NCBI GenBank assembly: GCA_038527485.1
Contig: JBCBFT010000017.1
Coordinates: forward strand, 1 to 64,000
Origin: JALEFZ01 sp038527485
Lineage (GTDB): Bacteria; Bacteroidota; Bacteroidia; J057
Reading direction: 5' to 3'
Length of the DNA stretch: 64,000 bases
The notes under the pieces were generated by a model. It was not told the origin of the DNA and made no database searches. It saw only the letters and a list, made by a program, of their open reading frames with translations. Positions 1 through 7,905 of the stretch are shown piece after piece. Positions within the stretch are counted from its first letter, which is position 1. The number at the start of each line of letters is the position of its first letter. A program made the translations under genes and the position numbers.

Positions 1-107
1 CCCAAAACAGCACATAGACTGATAATCAGAAGTTCACTGAGTTTATAGCTGGTCCTGCCAAGAACACGGAAATCGGGTACGTCTTCAAAAATTTCGGTAA
101 GTTCCAT
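1..107 (-). CDS. ISAs1-family transposase, N-terminal fragment (runs off window)
   Basis: Reading the minus strand from the ATG at 107 down to base 1 gives 35 codons without a stop. The peptide begins MELTEIFEDVPDFR and continues to SELLIISLCAVL. This matches the N-terminal DDE_Tnp_1-associated region of ISAs1-type transposases, where an F-x-D-x-PDxR motif precedes a hydrophobic ILxIALCAVL helix. The DDE catalytic domain would lie outside the window, so intactness cannot be judged. The terminal inverted repeat should lie between this start and about base 250, but I could not assign it. The element sits immediately upstream of, and divergent from, the HEPN/SecB-like operon, which fits an accessory or mobile neighbourhood. 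Confidence 0.7.
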   Translation of the reverse strand, partial: MELTEIFEDVPDFRVLGRTSYKLSELLIISLCAVL

Positions 108-259
108 CACCGAAATTAGTTACTTTTATGATTTATTAGTTTGATGCGTTTAACCTAGTTAAAAACCACTTAAGACATATTTATAAGAAAATAGTTAAGG
201 GTGTTTTTACAGTTGAGAATTATGTTTGAATTAGCTAGATTGATGTATAAATAAAGTTA

Positions 260-667
260 ATGCACAATCTAAAGTATAAGTCTCAGAATAACCTTGAAGC
301 CGCAAATAAGCTTATCAGAACTCATCAATTGTACGGCCCCTCTATACATTGTAGCTATTATGCATGCTTTCAATTGATGAAATACCTCTTACTGTATAAA
401 TTCAGCCTCTCCGAAGACGTCCTCAAGCAGGAATGCCAAAACCAATCTCAATCGATACATGTATATGTGAAACGAAAATTTAGAGAATATCTCAAACAAG
501 AGGATTATAGAGATGCAGGTAAATTCAATAGCTTAGTCAATGACTTATATCACCTACGGGTACAAAGCGATTATTTGGATGTTCAAATTAATCAGCTTCA
601 AGCTTTCAACGCAACGGATAAGGCCGAACAAATCAACTCTATTATTAAAAAGCATTTTAAAGTATGA
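260..667 (+). CDS. HEPN-like domain protein
   Basis: A 135-residue, probably all-helical cytoplasmic protein. Residues about 28-44 carry the HCSYYACFQLMKYLL helix, typical of HEPN proteins (sYYAxFhxxkaLL). Residues about 96-107 read LYHLRVQSDYLD, which resembles the RxxxDY motif of the minimal HEPN family. I do not see a clean catalytic R-x4-6-H motif in that helix, so RNase activity is uncertain; it could be an inactive or binding member. HEPN proteins are common RNase toxins or their partners. The stop overlaps the next start by 4 nt (ATGA), indicating translational coupling in a three-gene operon that ends with a SecB-like chaperone. Confidence 0.6.
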   Translation: MHNLKYKSQNNLEAANKLIRTHQLYGPSIHCSYYACFQLMKYLLLYKFSLSEDVLKQECQNQSQSIHVYVKRKFREYLKQEDYRDAGKFNSLVNDLYHLRVQSDYLDVQINQLQAFNATDKAEQINSIIKKHFKV

Positions 668-1164
668 GTACACTGGACAGAATTAAGGAAATTTCAAAGG
701 AGATTTTAGCTAAGTTCCTCGTACTCGATATTAGCTACAAATATTACTTCAGTTCAGATATTCATTTTATAAGAGTCCCTTATGGATTACTTGATAATGA
801 AGAATTTTTGGTGTGGAGTCTTGACGTTATCGATCAGTTTGAGGATACAATAGGAGCTAGTCTTGCTTTCGTTGATGAGAAATCTCTCACACGGTTTGAT
901 CAACCTGATTGGTCACTTGTATCGCCATTGGAAGGAGCTCAAGTAGTAACTCAACATGCGATTGCACTTGATGTAACTATTCTCGAAGATGTAAAAATTG
1001 ATGGCATTACAATCACTTCTTCTCAGCATGATTGGAATAACTATCAAAAAAGTGCTTTTGAAAGTTCTCACTCTCCCAATGATTCCATAGAATACCATGT
1101 TGAATCCCAACCTATAACAAATAAAAATTACGACGCTTCGAATCAATATGCCCTTGCAGCTTAA
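664..1164 (+). CDS. Uncharacterised protein, middle gene of HEPN/SecB-like operon
   Basis: A 166-residue protein that I do not recognise. Residues 1-90 look folded (alternating hydrophobic and acidic segments such as EEFLVWSLDVIDQFED). Residues about 115-166 are rich in Ser, Asn, Gln and His and look flexible. There is no signal peptide or membrane segment. It starts inside the stop of the HEPN-like gene and ends 2 nt before the SecB-like gene, so all three are almost certainly co-expressed. By analogy with toxin-antitoxin-chaperone loci, the middle gene with a disordered C-terminal tail could be an antitoxin whose tail is the chaperone-addiction segment. That is inference from gene order only. 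Confidence 0.6.
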   Translation: MSTLDRIKEISKEILAKFLVLDISYKYYFSSDIHFIRVPYGLLDNEEFLVWSLDVIDQFEDTIGASLAFVDEKSLTRFDQPDWSLVSPLEGAQVVTQHAIALDVTILEDVKIDGITITSSQHDWNNYQKSAFESSHSPNDSIEYHVESQPITNKNYDASNQYALAA

Positions 1165-1166
1165 AT

Positions 1167-1598
1167 ATGGATACACCTGAACAAACCTCTGGACTTACTC
1201 TGCATAAAATTCATCTAGCCCATTCACGTTTCCAATACCTTGCTAACCAAGACTACTGGGAAAAGCAGTTCAATAGTATTAAAATTGGGATAGAGCTAGA
1301 CAAACAGCCAGAAAATGCAAAACTCTCCTGTAAATTACTTATTTCAGTAATAGCCATAGATGAGAATGAGAACGAGGTGGCAGCTATTGATGTAGCAATG
1401 AGGGGCGTTTTTACATTTGAAGAGTATGCTCCTGTAGATTTAGAAACATTCGGCAATATCAATGCACCTGCTATTTTATATCCTTTTATTCGAGAACATA
1501 TTACAAATATATCGAGAAAAGGGGATATCAAAGAAATTTTACTTCCTCCCATAAATTTTGTGAGAATGTTTCAAAGAAAATCTGGAGAACAGAATTGA
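1167..1598 (+). CDS. SecB-like chaperone
   Basis: A 143-residue protein whose C-terminal half carries the SecB signature: FGNINAPAILYPFIREHI followed by ILLPPINF. This corresponds to the canonical INAPAxLFPYxRExI and LPPVNF segments. The length is close to SecB (about 150 residues). General SecB is mostly a proteobacterial chaperone. Solitary SecB-like proteins in other phyla are often the chaperone of toxin-antitoxin-chaperone systems, where they stabilise an aggregation-prone antitoxin. Its place as third gene after a HEPN-like protein and an unknown protein fits that role better than general export. The gene ends 27 nt before the convergent methyltransferase-like gene. Confidence 0.75.
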   Translation: MDTPEQTSGLTLHKIHLAHSRFQYLANQDYWEKQFNSIKIGIELDKQPENAKLSCKLLISVIAIDENENEVAAIDVAMRGVFTFEEYAPVDLETFGNINAPAILYPFIREHITNISRKGDIKEILLPPINFVRMFQRKSGEQN

Positions 1599-1624
1599 TT
1601 TTCATTTCGTCGCATCCTTTTTCT

Positions 1625-2245
1625 CTATTTCCGTATTCCCACCACCGCATACAGGGGATCATGTCCCCAGGGATAGGTCCTATCCATCATTTTGATGTCT
1701 TGCCAGCCTCCTGCTTTAAGGAGAAATTGCTGGACGAGTGCTACGCGCTCCTGCTCACTGAGGTGGTGCCAGATCGCGATGGCCTTGGTGGGGAAGCAGC
1801 GATTGGAAAATGTGATGACCAGCGGAGCTTCAGGTTGAAGGACACGTGCCAGTTCCTGCAAAACTTCTACAGGTTGTGTCAAATAATCAATGGAGACACA
1901 GATCCCCGCTCCATCAAAGTAAGCGTCCTCATAAGGAAGCTGCGGCTCCTGGTTCAGATCCTGCACACGCCACGCATTCAGCCGAGGATTGGCTTCCAAC
2001 TCTTTGGCATTCATCCCCAAGCCAATTACCTCCTCATATTCCACATCTATTGGCAGATGGCTGATCCAACTACTCATCAGATCTAGGATCTTCCCGTCTT
2101 TGGGAAAGTATTCTCTATACAGACTGGTCACAGCTTGTATAGCAGGATCGTCTATGTGGGTGACAAATCGAGGGACACGATAAAAATCTGCATCTGGAGA
2201 TTCGTCTGCTCTGCGAAATGCCTCTGGTGGAAAAGTATCCATCAT
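1625..2245 (-). CDS. Class I SAM-dependent methyltransferase-like protein
   Basis: A 206-residue protein with a Rossmann-like methyltransferase core. Motif I reads GKILDLMSSWISHLP (residues about 51-65), followed by an acidic strand end and VIGLGMNAKELEANP. The segment FDGAGICVSIDYLTQP and PLVITFSNRCFP correspond to the post-motif strands. The unusual DLMSSWxSHLP motif is shared by a conserved bacterial methyltransferase-like family of unknown substrate. A second in-frame ATG sits one codon downstream (2242). It is transcribed towards the SecB-like operon with no clear terminator between them. Substrate and role are unknown. Confidence 0.7.
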   Translation of the reverse strand: MMDTFPPEAFRRADESPDADFYRVPRFVTHIDDPAIQAVTSLYREYFPKDGKILDLMSSWISHLPIDVEYEEVIGLGMNAKELEANPRLNAWRVQDLNQEPQLPYEDAYFDGAGICVSIDYLTQPVEVLQELARVLQPEAPLVITFSNRCFPTKAIAIWHHLSEQERVALVQQFLLKAGGWQDIKMMDRTYPWGHDPLYAVVGIRK

Positions 2246-2526
2246 GCTACGTCATTTTCTCTATCAACCTCTAGACATAGGGCAATTGTTTCTCCAATTT
2301 CTGTGGAGCGAGGAAGAAAAATGCTCCTCTTTTCGTAGCAATCCAAAAATCGTCGCATAAATGACGCTTTAGGGAGAGAGAAGGAGAGAAATTACGGATG
2401 TCTTTTATACAGATGTATTCATCCATTCTTGCTGATGGGGCTATCAATGCAAGAAAATGTTTGAAACATCAGACCTTTTTAGGTTGGGGCTTTTCATAGT
2501 TGTGTGTGTTTTTCATGACAGGATTT
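2246..2526. other. Intergenic region with hairpins; possible small RNA upstream of terminator
   Basis: No protein gene is convincing here. On the plus strand there is a hairpin with arms TTCTTGC (2426-2432) and GCAAGAA (2449-2455), extended by TGAT/ATCA inside. A small TGTTT/AAACA hairpin follows near 2460, and then the strong terminator at 2527. A terminator on the plus strand with no plus-strand gene before it suggests a short transcript of roughly 100-170 nt, either a small RNA or a leader. I could not identify its promoter. Confidence 0.35.
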
Positions 2527-2566
2527 GCCGATCTACTTTCAGAGAGTAGATCGGCCCTGTTTTTTT
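2527..2566 (+). terminator. Intrinsic terminator
   Basis: A perfect 11-bp stem, GCCGATCTACT (2527-2537) and AGTAGATCGGC (2545-2555), with a 7-nt loop, is followed by CCTG and a run of seven T. It points rightwards. No plus-strand protein gene lies upstream within 900 bp, so it probably ends a small RNA. Confidence 0.85.
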
Positions 2567-2660
2567 AGAGGGGCTGTTTAAATATTTTCAGGAGGAAGTA
2601 AATACAGAGACTTTCTACCTCAAATGAAGCTTCTACCCTCTATCATCTTACAAAAGAGTT

Positions 2661-2688
2661 TTGCGGATGAGAAATTTGTTTAATTTTG
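2661..2688 (+). promoter_or_regulatory. Bacteroidota-type promoter (-33 / -7)
   Basis: TTG at 2661-2663 and TAATTTTG at 2681-2688, 17 bp apart, match the TTG / TAnnTTTG promoter described for the main sigma factor of Bacteroidota. It would start transcription near 2695, just before the ATG at 2704. This rules out the upstream in-frame TTG at 2686 as a start codon. Confidence 0.65.
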
Positions 2689-2703
2689 GCAAAAACACTT
2701 CTC

Positions 2704-3153
2704 ATGGCAATATCTTTTTTCAGTGGGCTCACTGAGCAAGAACAAAATCAACTGCTCCTCGCTCCTTCTATGGTTACGGTCCTTGTCGCAGGGGCTGACC
2801 AAAACATTGATAAAAAAGAAACGGACTGGGCGACTAAGCTGGTACAGTTCCGTACATTCACCTCAGACACGACACTCCATGACTACTACGAAGCAGTAGA
2901 TGCTCGATTTGCACAAGATTTGGAGACGCTGACTGCTAACTGGAGCGCGACTTCTACGGAAGGACAGCTAACGGAGGAATTGGGTAAGGTAGGAGAGATT
3001 TTGCCTAAACTCGGTGCAGAGGTTGCAAATGAACTGAGAGAAAGCCTTCGTAGCTTGGCCCAACATGTGGCGAAAGCATCTGGAGGATTTTTAGGAATGG
3101 GAGGAATAGATAGCAGCGAGTCGAGTGTGATGAAACTAGAAATGCTCGGTTAA
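2704..3153 (+). CDS. Uncharacterised cytoplasmic protein, possibly TerB-like
   Basis: A 149-residue protein starting MAISFFSGLTEQEQ. It is predicted mostly helical, with no signal peptide. The segment VAGADQNIDKKETDWATKL (residues about 28-46) resembles the aDGxIdxxE metal-site helix of TerB-like proteins, but I would not assign that family firmly. The C-terminus has a conserved-looking GGFLGMGGI stretch. I chose the ATG at 2704 because a TAnnTTTG promoter overlaps the upstream TTG codon. It is monocistronic, with a terminator 30 bp after the stop. Function unknown. Confidence 0.7.
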   Translation: MAISFFSGLTEQEQNQLLLAPSMVTVLVAGADQNIDKKETDWATKLVQFRTFTSDTTLHDYYEAVDARFAQDLETLTANWSATSTEGQLTEELGKVGEILPKLGAEVANELRESLRSLAQHVAKASGGFLGMGGIDSSESSVMKLEMLG

Positions 3154-3182
3154 AGCACTTAAAACAACATCTCATGTACAAT

Positions 3183-3209
3183 GGCCATCCAAGAGGGTGG
3201 TCGTTTTTG
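3183..3209 (+). terminator. Intrinsic terminator
   Basis: GGCCATCC (3183-3190), loop AAGA, GGGTGGTC (3195-3202), then GTTTTTG. All eight positions pair if G-U is allowed. It ends the preceding 149-residue gene. Confidence 0.75.
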
Positions 3210-3514
3210 TATATTCACTCAAACAAAATCCCCCCATTTGTATTACCTCTATAGTAAATGACTGATAAGTAGGTGATTTTTTCCGAAAACTCATCGTTTT
3301 GGTATAGGCTTTGGATAGTCATTTGCGTATAAGATCCACTAATGAAAAATGGTGGTGTGAGGCAGTCCCCAATCTATTCAAGCTTGTAATCAATCTCTTT
3401 CGGCAGATTCGGATAGAGATTAAGCTACTTACTAGGCTTTTTTTCTAGCAAATTATTCAACATATTTCCCTCTGCTTCACTTTTTTCTAAACCCTGGCAA
3501 TGCGACTGGACTGT
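3210..3514. other. Intergenic region, nothing recognised
   Basis: About 300 bp of AT-rich sequence between a terminator and the next exported-protein gene. I see no convincing ORF, repeat or clear TAnnTTTG element. It presumably holds the promoter of the next gene. Confidence 0.5.
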
Positions 3515-4669
3515 ATGAGAACCTATACACTAGGCCTACTGATGCTCTTGATGGGATGGCTACCTGCACAAACTATCCAAAACAAACCTCCGAAATATCA
3601 GCTCGAATATATTATCAATAGTCTGATCGTCGATTATCCCTTCTCATTCGAGAATATCTTTCGACTCGCCGCCTATACCGAACTCAAAGGTATGTACGAC
3701 TCCAAAACCAATGGGATCACCATGGACTTTGGGGTACTCGGTAGATTGACGATCTATCAAAACAACTGTCTCCTACGTACGGCTGACAATCGCGTTTTTC
3801 ACCTAGATAAAAATAACAATACCTCCGCACAGGTGGCTGCGATCAATGAGCGAATCTCTGAGTTGCTAGATCATATTTTCTTGTTGGGAAACCACAATGC
3901 AGATCCTTTCCTCATTGACTTTGTAGACACACATTTGGCCCGAAAAAATATCGAGCCTTTTGATAAGATCTACCTCCGTCACATTTTGATACAGTATGGC
4001 AAGTTTGACAAAGAACACCAGCGTGTGGAATTTCATACCGATTGGCTCCCAGAGCAGACCTTTGCCTATCGTAGCTCCAAGGACCGCTCCGTCGTCAAAA
4101 AGCCGATCAATCCTATGAAGATCAAACTGGATAAGAACATCCTGCGGGGCTATTTTATCTGGTCGGGTGGTACCGTCTATGTGGAAGATGTCAAACGCAA
4201 CATTGTATATGCCACGGGTGAGCAATACAATTATAATGTGGCTGCTTTTAAGCTTTTCTTACAAGAAATGTTTGCCCAGTCTACCCAATATATCGTGCGG
4301 GAGGAAAGACGTCGCATACAGGCGCGCTATCCCGAACCTGAAACAGCCGAAACGCAGCCTTCTACCAAACCGGCTGTTTATGCTGTGGCAGAGCCTATCC
4401 CTACAGCTATGGAAAGTGCTAAACCCGCCAAAAGTACAACTGTACGTACGCGCACAGTCAAGCCCGTATCTCAGGAAGACAGCCGAAATATGTTCAATGA
4501 GTTCGATTGGATTCCGATGATGCTCGGCATGCTCCGTGCGCAGGACATCAATATCGGAGATCCTGACATCATTCGCTATTTCATCGATGAACCCTACTTC
4601 CCACAACTATACGAACAGCTCAACAAATCCGAAAAGCGTCTGGTAGACTCGTTTCAGGCTAGACCTTAA
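3515..4669 (+). CDS. Uncharacterised exported protein
   Basis: A 384-residue protein with a signal peptide (MRTYTLGLLMLLMGWLPAQ). An ATG five codons upstream (3500) is also possible, but the downstream one gives a cleaner signal sequence. The mature part has a mixed alpha/beta region up to about residue 265, then a Pro/Thr/Ala-rich linker (about 270-320), then a short conserved-looking helical C-terminus beginning around NMFNEFDWIPMMLG. I do not recognise the family. It is likely periplasmic. It stands alone, 57 bp upstream of the HYC_CC_PP gene. Confidence 0.7.
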   Translation: MRTYTLGLLMLLMGWLPAQTIQNKPPKYQLEYIINSLIVDYPFSFENIFRLAAYTELKGMYDSKTNGITMDFGVLGRLTIYQNNCLLRTADNRVFHLDKNNNTSAQVAAINERISELLDHIFLLGNHNADPFLIDFVDTHLARKNIEPFDKIYLRHILIQYGKFDKEHQRVEFHTDWLPEQTFAYRSSKDRSVVKKPINPMKIKLDKNILRGYFIWSGGTVYVEDVKRNIVYATGEQYNYNVAAFKLFLQEMFAQSTQYIVREERRRIQARYPEPETAETQPSTKPAVYAVAEPIPTAMESAKPAKSTTVRTRTVKPVSQEDSRNMFNEFDWIPMMLGMLRAQDINIGDPDIIRYFIDEPYFPQLYEQLNKSEKRLVDSFQARP

Positions 4670-4714
4670 GATAGGGTATATTCAGATTGTCCTATCCATT
4701 TGAGCAATTTTCCG

Positions 4715-4722
4715 TATATTTG
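4715..4722 (+). promoter_or_regulatory. TAnnTTTG -7 element close to start codon
   Basis: TATATTTG matches the -7 consensus exactly. An ATTG 25 bp upstream is a possible but distant -33 box. The element ends only 4 bp before the ATG of the HYC_CC_PP gene, so a transcript from it would be leaderless or nearly so. Confidence 0.4.
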
Positions 4723-4726
4723 ATGT

Positions 4727-5101
4727 ATGCGCAAAGCGATCATTATTTTCTTAATCCTGATTTATCAGATGGTCTCCACAGGAGTCACCATCCATGCGCA
4801 CTATTGTCTGGGCTATCTAGTAGATGTCAGCCTCTTCTTGGAAGCAGAAAAGTGTACAGATCAACTCTCTATGCCATGCTGTCAGGATCGGACGGTGTCT
4901 ATTAAAATCGAAGACGCTCAACAAGTTCAGGAAACCCCTGAGCTGTCTCTTCCTATTTTCTTTGCGGTTGTCAGGACCTATTTTCCTACAAAAGAGCTAG
5001 AGAGATATGGATCTCCCACACACTTAAGTGATCGATGGGAAATTCCCCCTCCTGATCAACCTCCCTTCATTACTTATCAGTCCCTGCTTTTTTACGGATG
5101 A
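4727..5101 (+). CDS. HYC_CC_PP family protein
   Basis: A 124-residue exported small protein with an N-terminal hydrophobic signal (KAIIIFLILIYQMVSTGV). It shows the three hallmarks that name this Bacteroidota family: HAHYC just after the signal, the vicinal cysteines PCCQD near residue 50, and the proline-rich IPPPDQPP near residue 107. The paired His and Cys residues suggest a metal ligand set, although the family's function is not established. It lies 90 bp upstream of a TonB-dependent receptor whose plug also carries vicinal cysteines, so the two probably act together at the cell envelope, perhaps in handling of a soft metal. Confidence 0.8.
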   Translation: MRKAIIIFLILIYQMVSTGVTIHAHYCLGYLVDVSLFLEAEKCTDQLSMPCCQDRTVSIKIEDAQQVQETPELSLPIFFAVVRTYFPTKELERYGSPTHLSDRWEIPPPDQPPFITYQSLLFYG

Positions 5102-5191
5102 TCATAGGTTAGCTTCTTTTTAACCTCAGTCATATGATTTCATATGAACTGAACTAACCTTTATATTTTATTCATCCTATGTTCATTAAGC

Positions 5192-7459
5192 ATGAGAAAG
5201 TATCTTCTTTTTTTTCTTCTATATATCCCTCTTATCCTTTTTACGCAAGCACAGAGCCTGCACCTTCACGGAATCGTCACTGGAAAAGACATTGATGGAA
5301 ACACGATGCCTTTGTCCCATGCAAAAATTCTGGTTCAACCTATTTTGGCTGGAACGTTTACAGATGACGAGGGAAAATTTCATTTGATGGCTCCCAAAGG
5401 AAGTGAGCGAATTGTCATCCGATACAAAGGTTTTCAATCGCAGACGATCGAGTTGGACGGTCAGGAGATGATTTCGGTACAGCTAGAAGCGATCAGGCAA
5501 GCGGACTCGGTGACCATCACGGCGAGAGAAAAAAGCTCGGGCATCGATCCGATGGCTACACCTCTAATAGAGACGCTGGACAAAAAGGAATTGCTAAGGG
5601 CTGCCTGCTGCAATTTGGGCGAGAGCTTCGAAACTAATGCTTCTGTAGATGTGAGTTTCGCCAATGCGATCACAGGGGCCAAGCAGATCCAGTTACTCGG
5701 TTTGACAGGTGCGTACACCCAGCTCACCTTTGAATCCATGCCAGGCATCCGCGGCCTCAATACCAATATTGGCCTTGAACTCATCCCAGGTCCCTGGATT
5801 GAAAGCATCCAGATCTCCAAAGGGGCAGGCTCCGTCGTCAATGGCTACGAGTCTATCGCAGGGCAGATCAATATCGAACTCATCAAGCCACAAGATGGCC
5901 CCAAACTGTATATCAATGGCTTTCTTAATCAGGGCGGACGTACAGAATTGAATGTTCATACGAGTCAGAAGCTATCTGACGGTGTCAGCACAAGCCTGCT
6001 CCTTCATGGCAGTAGACGGAGGGTTGAAGTAGACCGCAATGAAGATACCTTTCTGGATATTCCCAATAAATCTCAAGTGAATGTCTTGAATCGATGGTAT
6101 TTCTCGGTAGGCGAGAGTGTCAATGCCCAAGTAGGCGTACATGCGGTGTATGACTATCGACAGGGAGGACAAGTTCCCAATAGCAATCCTTTGGGTGATC
6201 TAGAGTTTGAGCAGGTCAGTCAGATGGTTCGGGCCTGGACCAAAGTCGCCTGGATCAATCCCAAAGATCCTGTAGAAAGCTTGGGCCTCCAAATCATGGG
6301 GTCGCGATTTCAGCAAAGCTTTTCCTTTCTCAACTTTGGGTTTAATGACTATTTTACCCTTTACAATGGCGATCAGACGACTTTTTATGTAAATCTCATT
6401 TATCAACGCAATCTTTTCAATCCCAATCATCAGTTGCGGACAGGATTAAGTGGTATCTATGATCGTGTAGAAGAAGATTTGGACAATGACCTGGATGATC
6501 AAATCGTAGATCAAGCATTTAGTAGAGAGGAACGTGTGCCTGGAGGATTTGTGGAGTATACATATAAGGTGAGGGAAAACTTCCGACTCATTGCCGCTAC
6601 GAGGGTAGATTATCAAGCACTTTTTGAGCAGTGGAGTATTCTTCCGCGCTTACATCTGCTATATCGTCCCAATGATTGGACCTCTTTTCGTGCTTCGCTA
6701 GGAAAAGGCCAGCGTACCGCCAATATCCTCGGTGAAAACATCGGCTACTTCGCTTCCAATCGTACCATCAATATTCCCGCAGATGAAACCAATCGTGTAT
6801 ATGGCCTCCCACAAGAAATGGGATGGAATACAGGTTTTAATTTCATACGTGATTTTCGCATCGCTAAGCGTCCCCTGCAGTTTGTCGCAACGTATTTCTA
6901 TACCTGGTTTGAGCAGATGGCCGTCGTAGACCTAGACCAAAGTCAACTAGACCTTATATTCTATGCCTTGGATGGACCTGCCTTTTCGCATAACCTTCAG
7001 CTCAATTTAGATTATGAACCTGTGGAGGATCTCTCCATTCGATTGGCTTACAAATATCAGGATAGCAAGGTCACCTATAGGGATGGCTTGAGACAGCGTC
7101 CCTTTGTGCCTCTTCATCGTGGCTTCGCCAACATCGCTTATCGCACAGCCAATGATTGGAACTTTGATCTGACGGCTCAGTATGTCGGGGTACAACGCTT
7201 ACCAGATGTAGATGACAATTCGCCTATATCTGCGCTCACCGAAAGTCCTGCTTACTGGAATCTTCTGGGTCAAGTCAGCAAGTCCTTTGGCAAGCAATGG
7301 GAAGTTTATGTCGGGGGAGAAAATCTCCTTAATTTCCAGCAACCCAATCCCATTGTTTCCGCAGCTGATACAGATAGTCCCTACTTCGATGCAAGCCGTG
7401 TATGGGGACCGATCTTTGGGCGAAATATATATGCAGGATTTAGATTTACAGTCAAATAA
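5192..7459 (+). CDS. TonB-dependent receptor (metal-type, vicinal-Cys plug)
   Basis: A 755-residue outer-membrane receptor. The signal peptide occupies about residues 1-20. A CarboxypepD_reg-like domain follows (about 25-95, with GTFTDDEGKFHL), then the plug (about 115-220, with IESIQISKGAGSVVNGYESIAGQI), then a 22-strand-type barrel ending in FGRNIYAGFRFTVK. The plug start has RAACCNLGESFETN near residue 138; this CCN motif and the following TGAKQIQLLGL segment define a conserved Bacteroidota receptor group found beside HYC_CC_PP proteins. The substrate is not proven. The cysteines and partner point to a metal or metal complex. An intrinsic terminator follows at 7510. Confidence 0.85.
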   Translation: MRKYLLFFLLYIPLILFTQAQSLHLHGIVTGKDIDGNTMPLSHAKILVQPILAGTFTDDEGKFHLMAPKGSERIVIRYKGFQSQTIELDGQEMISVQLEAIRQADSVTITAREKSSGIDPMATPLIETLDKKELLRAACCNLGESFETNASVDVSFANAITGAKQIQLLGLTGAYTQLTFESMPGIRGLNTNIGLELIPGPWIESIQISKGAGSVVNGYESIAGQINIELIKPQDGPKLYINGFLNQGGRTELNVHTSQKLSDGVSTSLLLHGSRRRVEVDRNEDTFLDIPNKSQVNVLNRWYFSVGESVNAQVGVHAVYDYRQGGQVPNSNPLGDLEFEQVSQMVRAWTKVAWINPKDPVESLGLQIMGSRFQQSFSFLNFGFNDYFTLYNGDQTTFYVNLIYQRNLFNPNHQLRTGLSGIYDRVEEDLDNDLDDQIVDQAFSREERVPGGFVEYTYKVRENFRLIAATRVDYQALFEQWSILPRLHLLYRPNDWTSFRASLGKGQRTANILGENIGYFASNRTINIPADETNRVYGLPQEMGWNTGFNFIRDFRIAKRPLQFVATYFYTWFEQMAVVDLDQSQLDLIFYALDGPAFSHNLQLNLDYEPVEDLSIRLAYKYQDSKVTYRDGLRQRPFVPLHRGFANIAYRTANDWNFDLTAQYVGVQRLPDVDDNSPISALTESPAYWNLLGQVSKSFGKQWEVYVGGENLLNFQQPNPIVSAADTDSPYFDASRVWGPIFGRNIYAGFRFTVK

Positions 7460-7487
7460 GCTTCTTACACGCGCAATTTTGATGGAG

Positions 7488-7760
7488 CTATTTTGGAGAT
7501 GATAAAGGAAGTCGCTTGGTGGAATCAGCATCAAGCGACTGCTTTTGTTGCCTTACACTGTCCAGGAAGTAAAGCTCTAGGATAGTTTCTTCAGCAACCC
7601 ATGTATGGTGGTCCTCAGGTAAAGGGCCTTTATCTTGTGGAATGGGTCGAATTCCAGCAATGATTAAAGCAGAGAGAGACAAGATAGTTCCCGCTTGTAC
7701 AATTCTGGCAAGGACTTTTTCTTGTTGGTTCGCTTCCAGGGATTGTATGGCTTTTCTCAT
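7488..7760 (-). CDS. Small hypothetical single-pass membrane protein
   Basis: A 90-residue ORF with one hydrophobic segment (about residues 21-40, VQAGTILSLSALIIAGI) after a short charged N-terminus. I do not recognise it. Its last codons overlap the hairpin at 7510-7540 that looks like the terminator of the convergent receptor gene, so the C-terminal tail sequence is constrained by RNA structure. It may be a real small membrane protein or a spurious ORF. No overlapping gene competes with it. Confidence 0.45.
   Translation of the reverse strand: MRKAIQSLEANQQEKVLARIVQAGTILSLSALIIAGIRPIPQDKGPLPEDHHTWVAEETILELYFLDSVRQQKQSLDADSTKRLPLSSPK
7510..7546 (+). terminator. Intrinsic terminator of the TonB receptor gene
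   Basis: AGTCGCTTG (7510-7518) pairs perfectly with CAAGCGACT (7532-7540), with a 13-nt loop, followed by GCTTTTG. It lies 50 bp after the receptor stop codon and inside the 3' end of the small convergent ORF. Confidence 0.7.
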
Positions 7761-7905
7761 GTAGAGATTGATTGGTGTACTTTATACAATCTCTAAAATA
7801 TATAAGAGGAATAAATTCTTTGAAGGAAGTACCTTTGAGATCTTACATAAAGTGAAATTGTCTATTTACTTGTATCCATCGGACATGATGTATACAAGCA
7901 ACCTG

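Noticed and set aside
1595..2086. 163-codon plus-strand ORF opposite the methyltransferase-like gene
   Set aside because: It is the antisense shadow of a gene with clear motifs and shows no protein-like pattern of its own.
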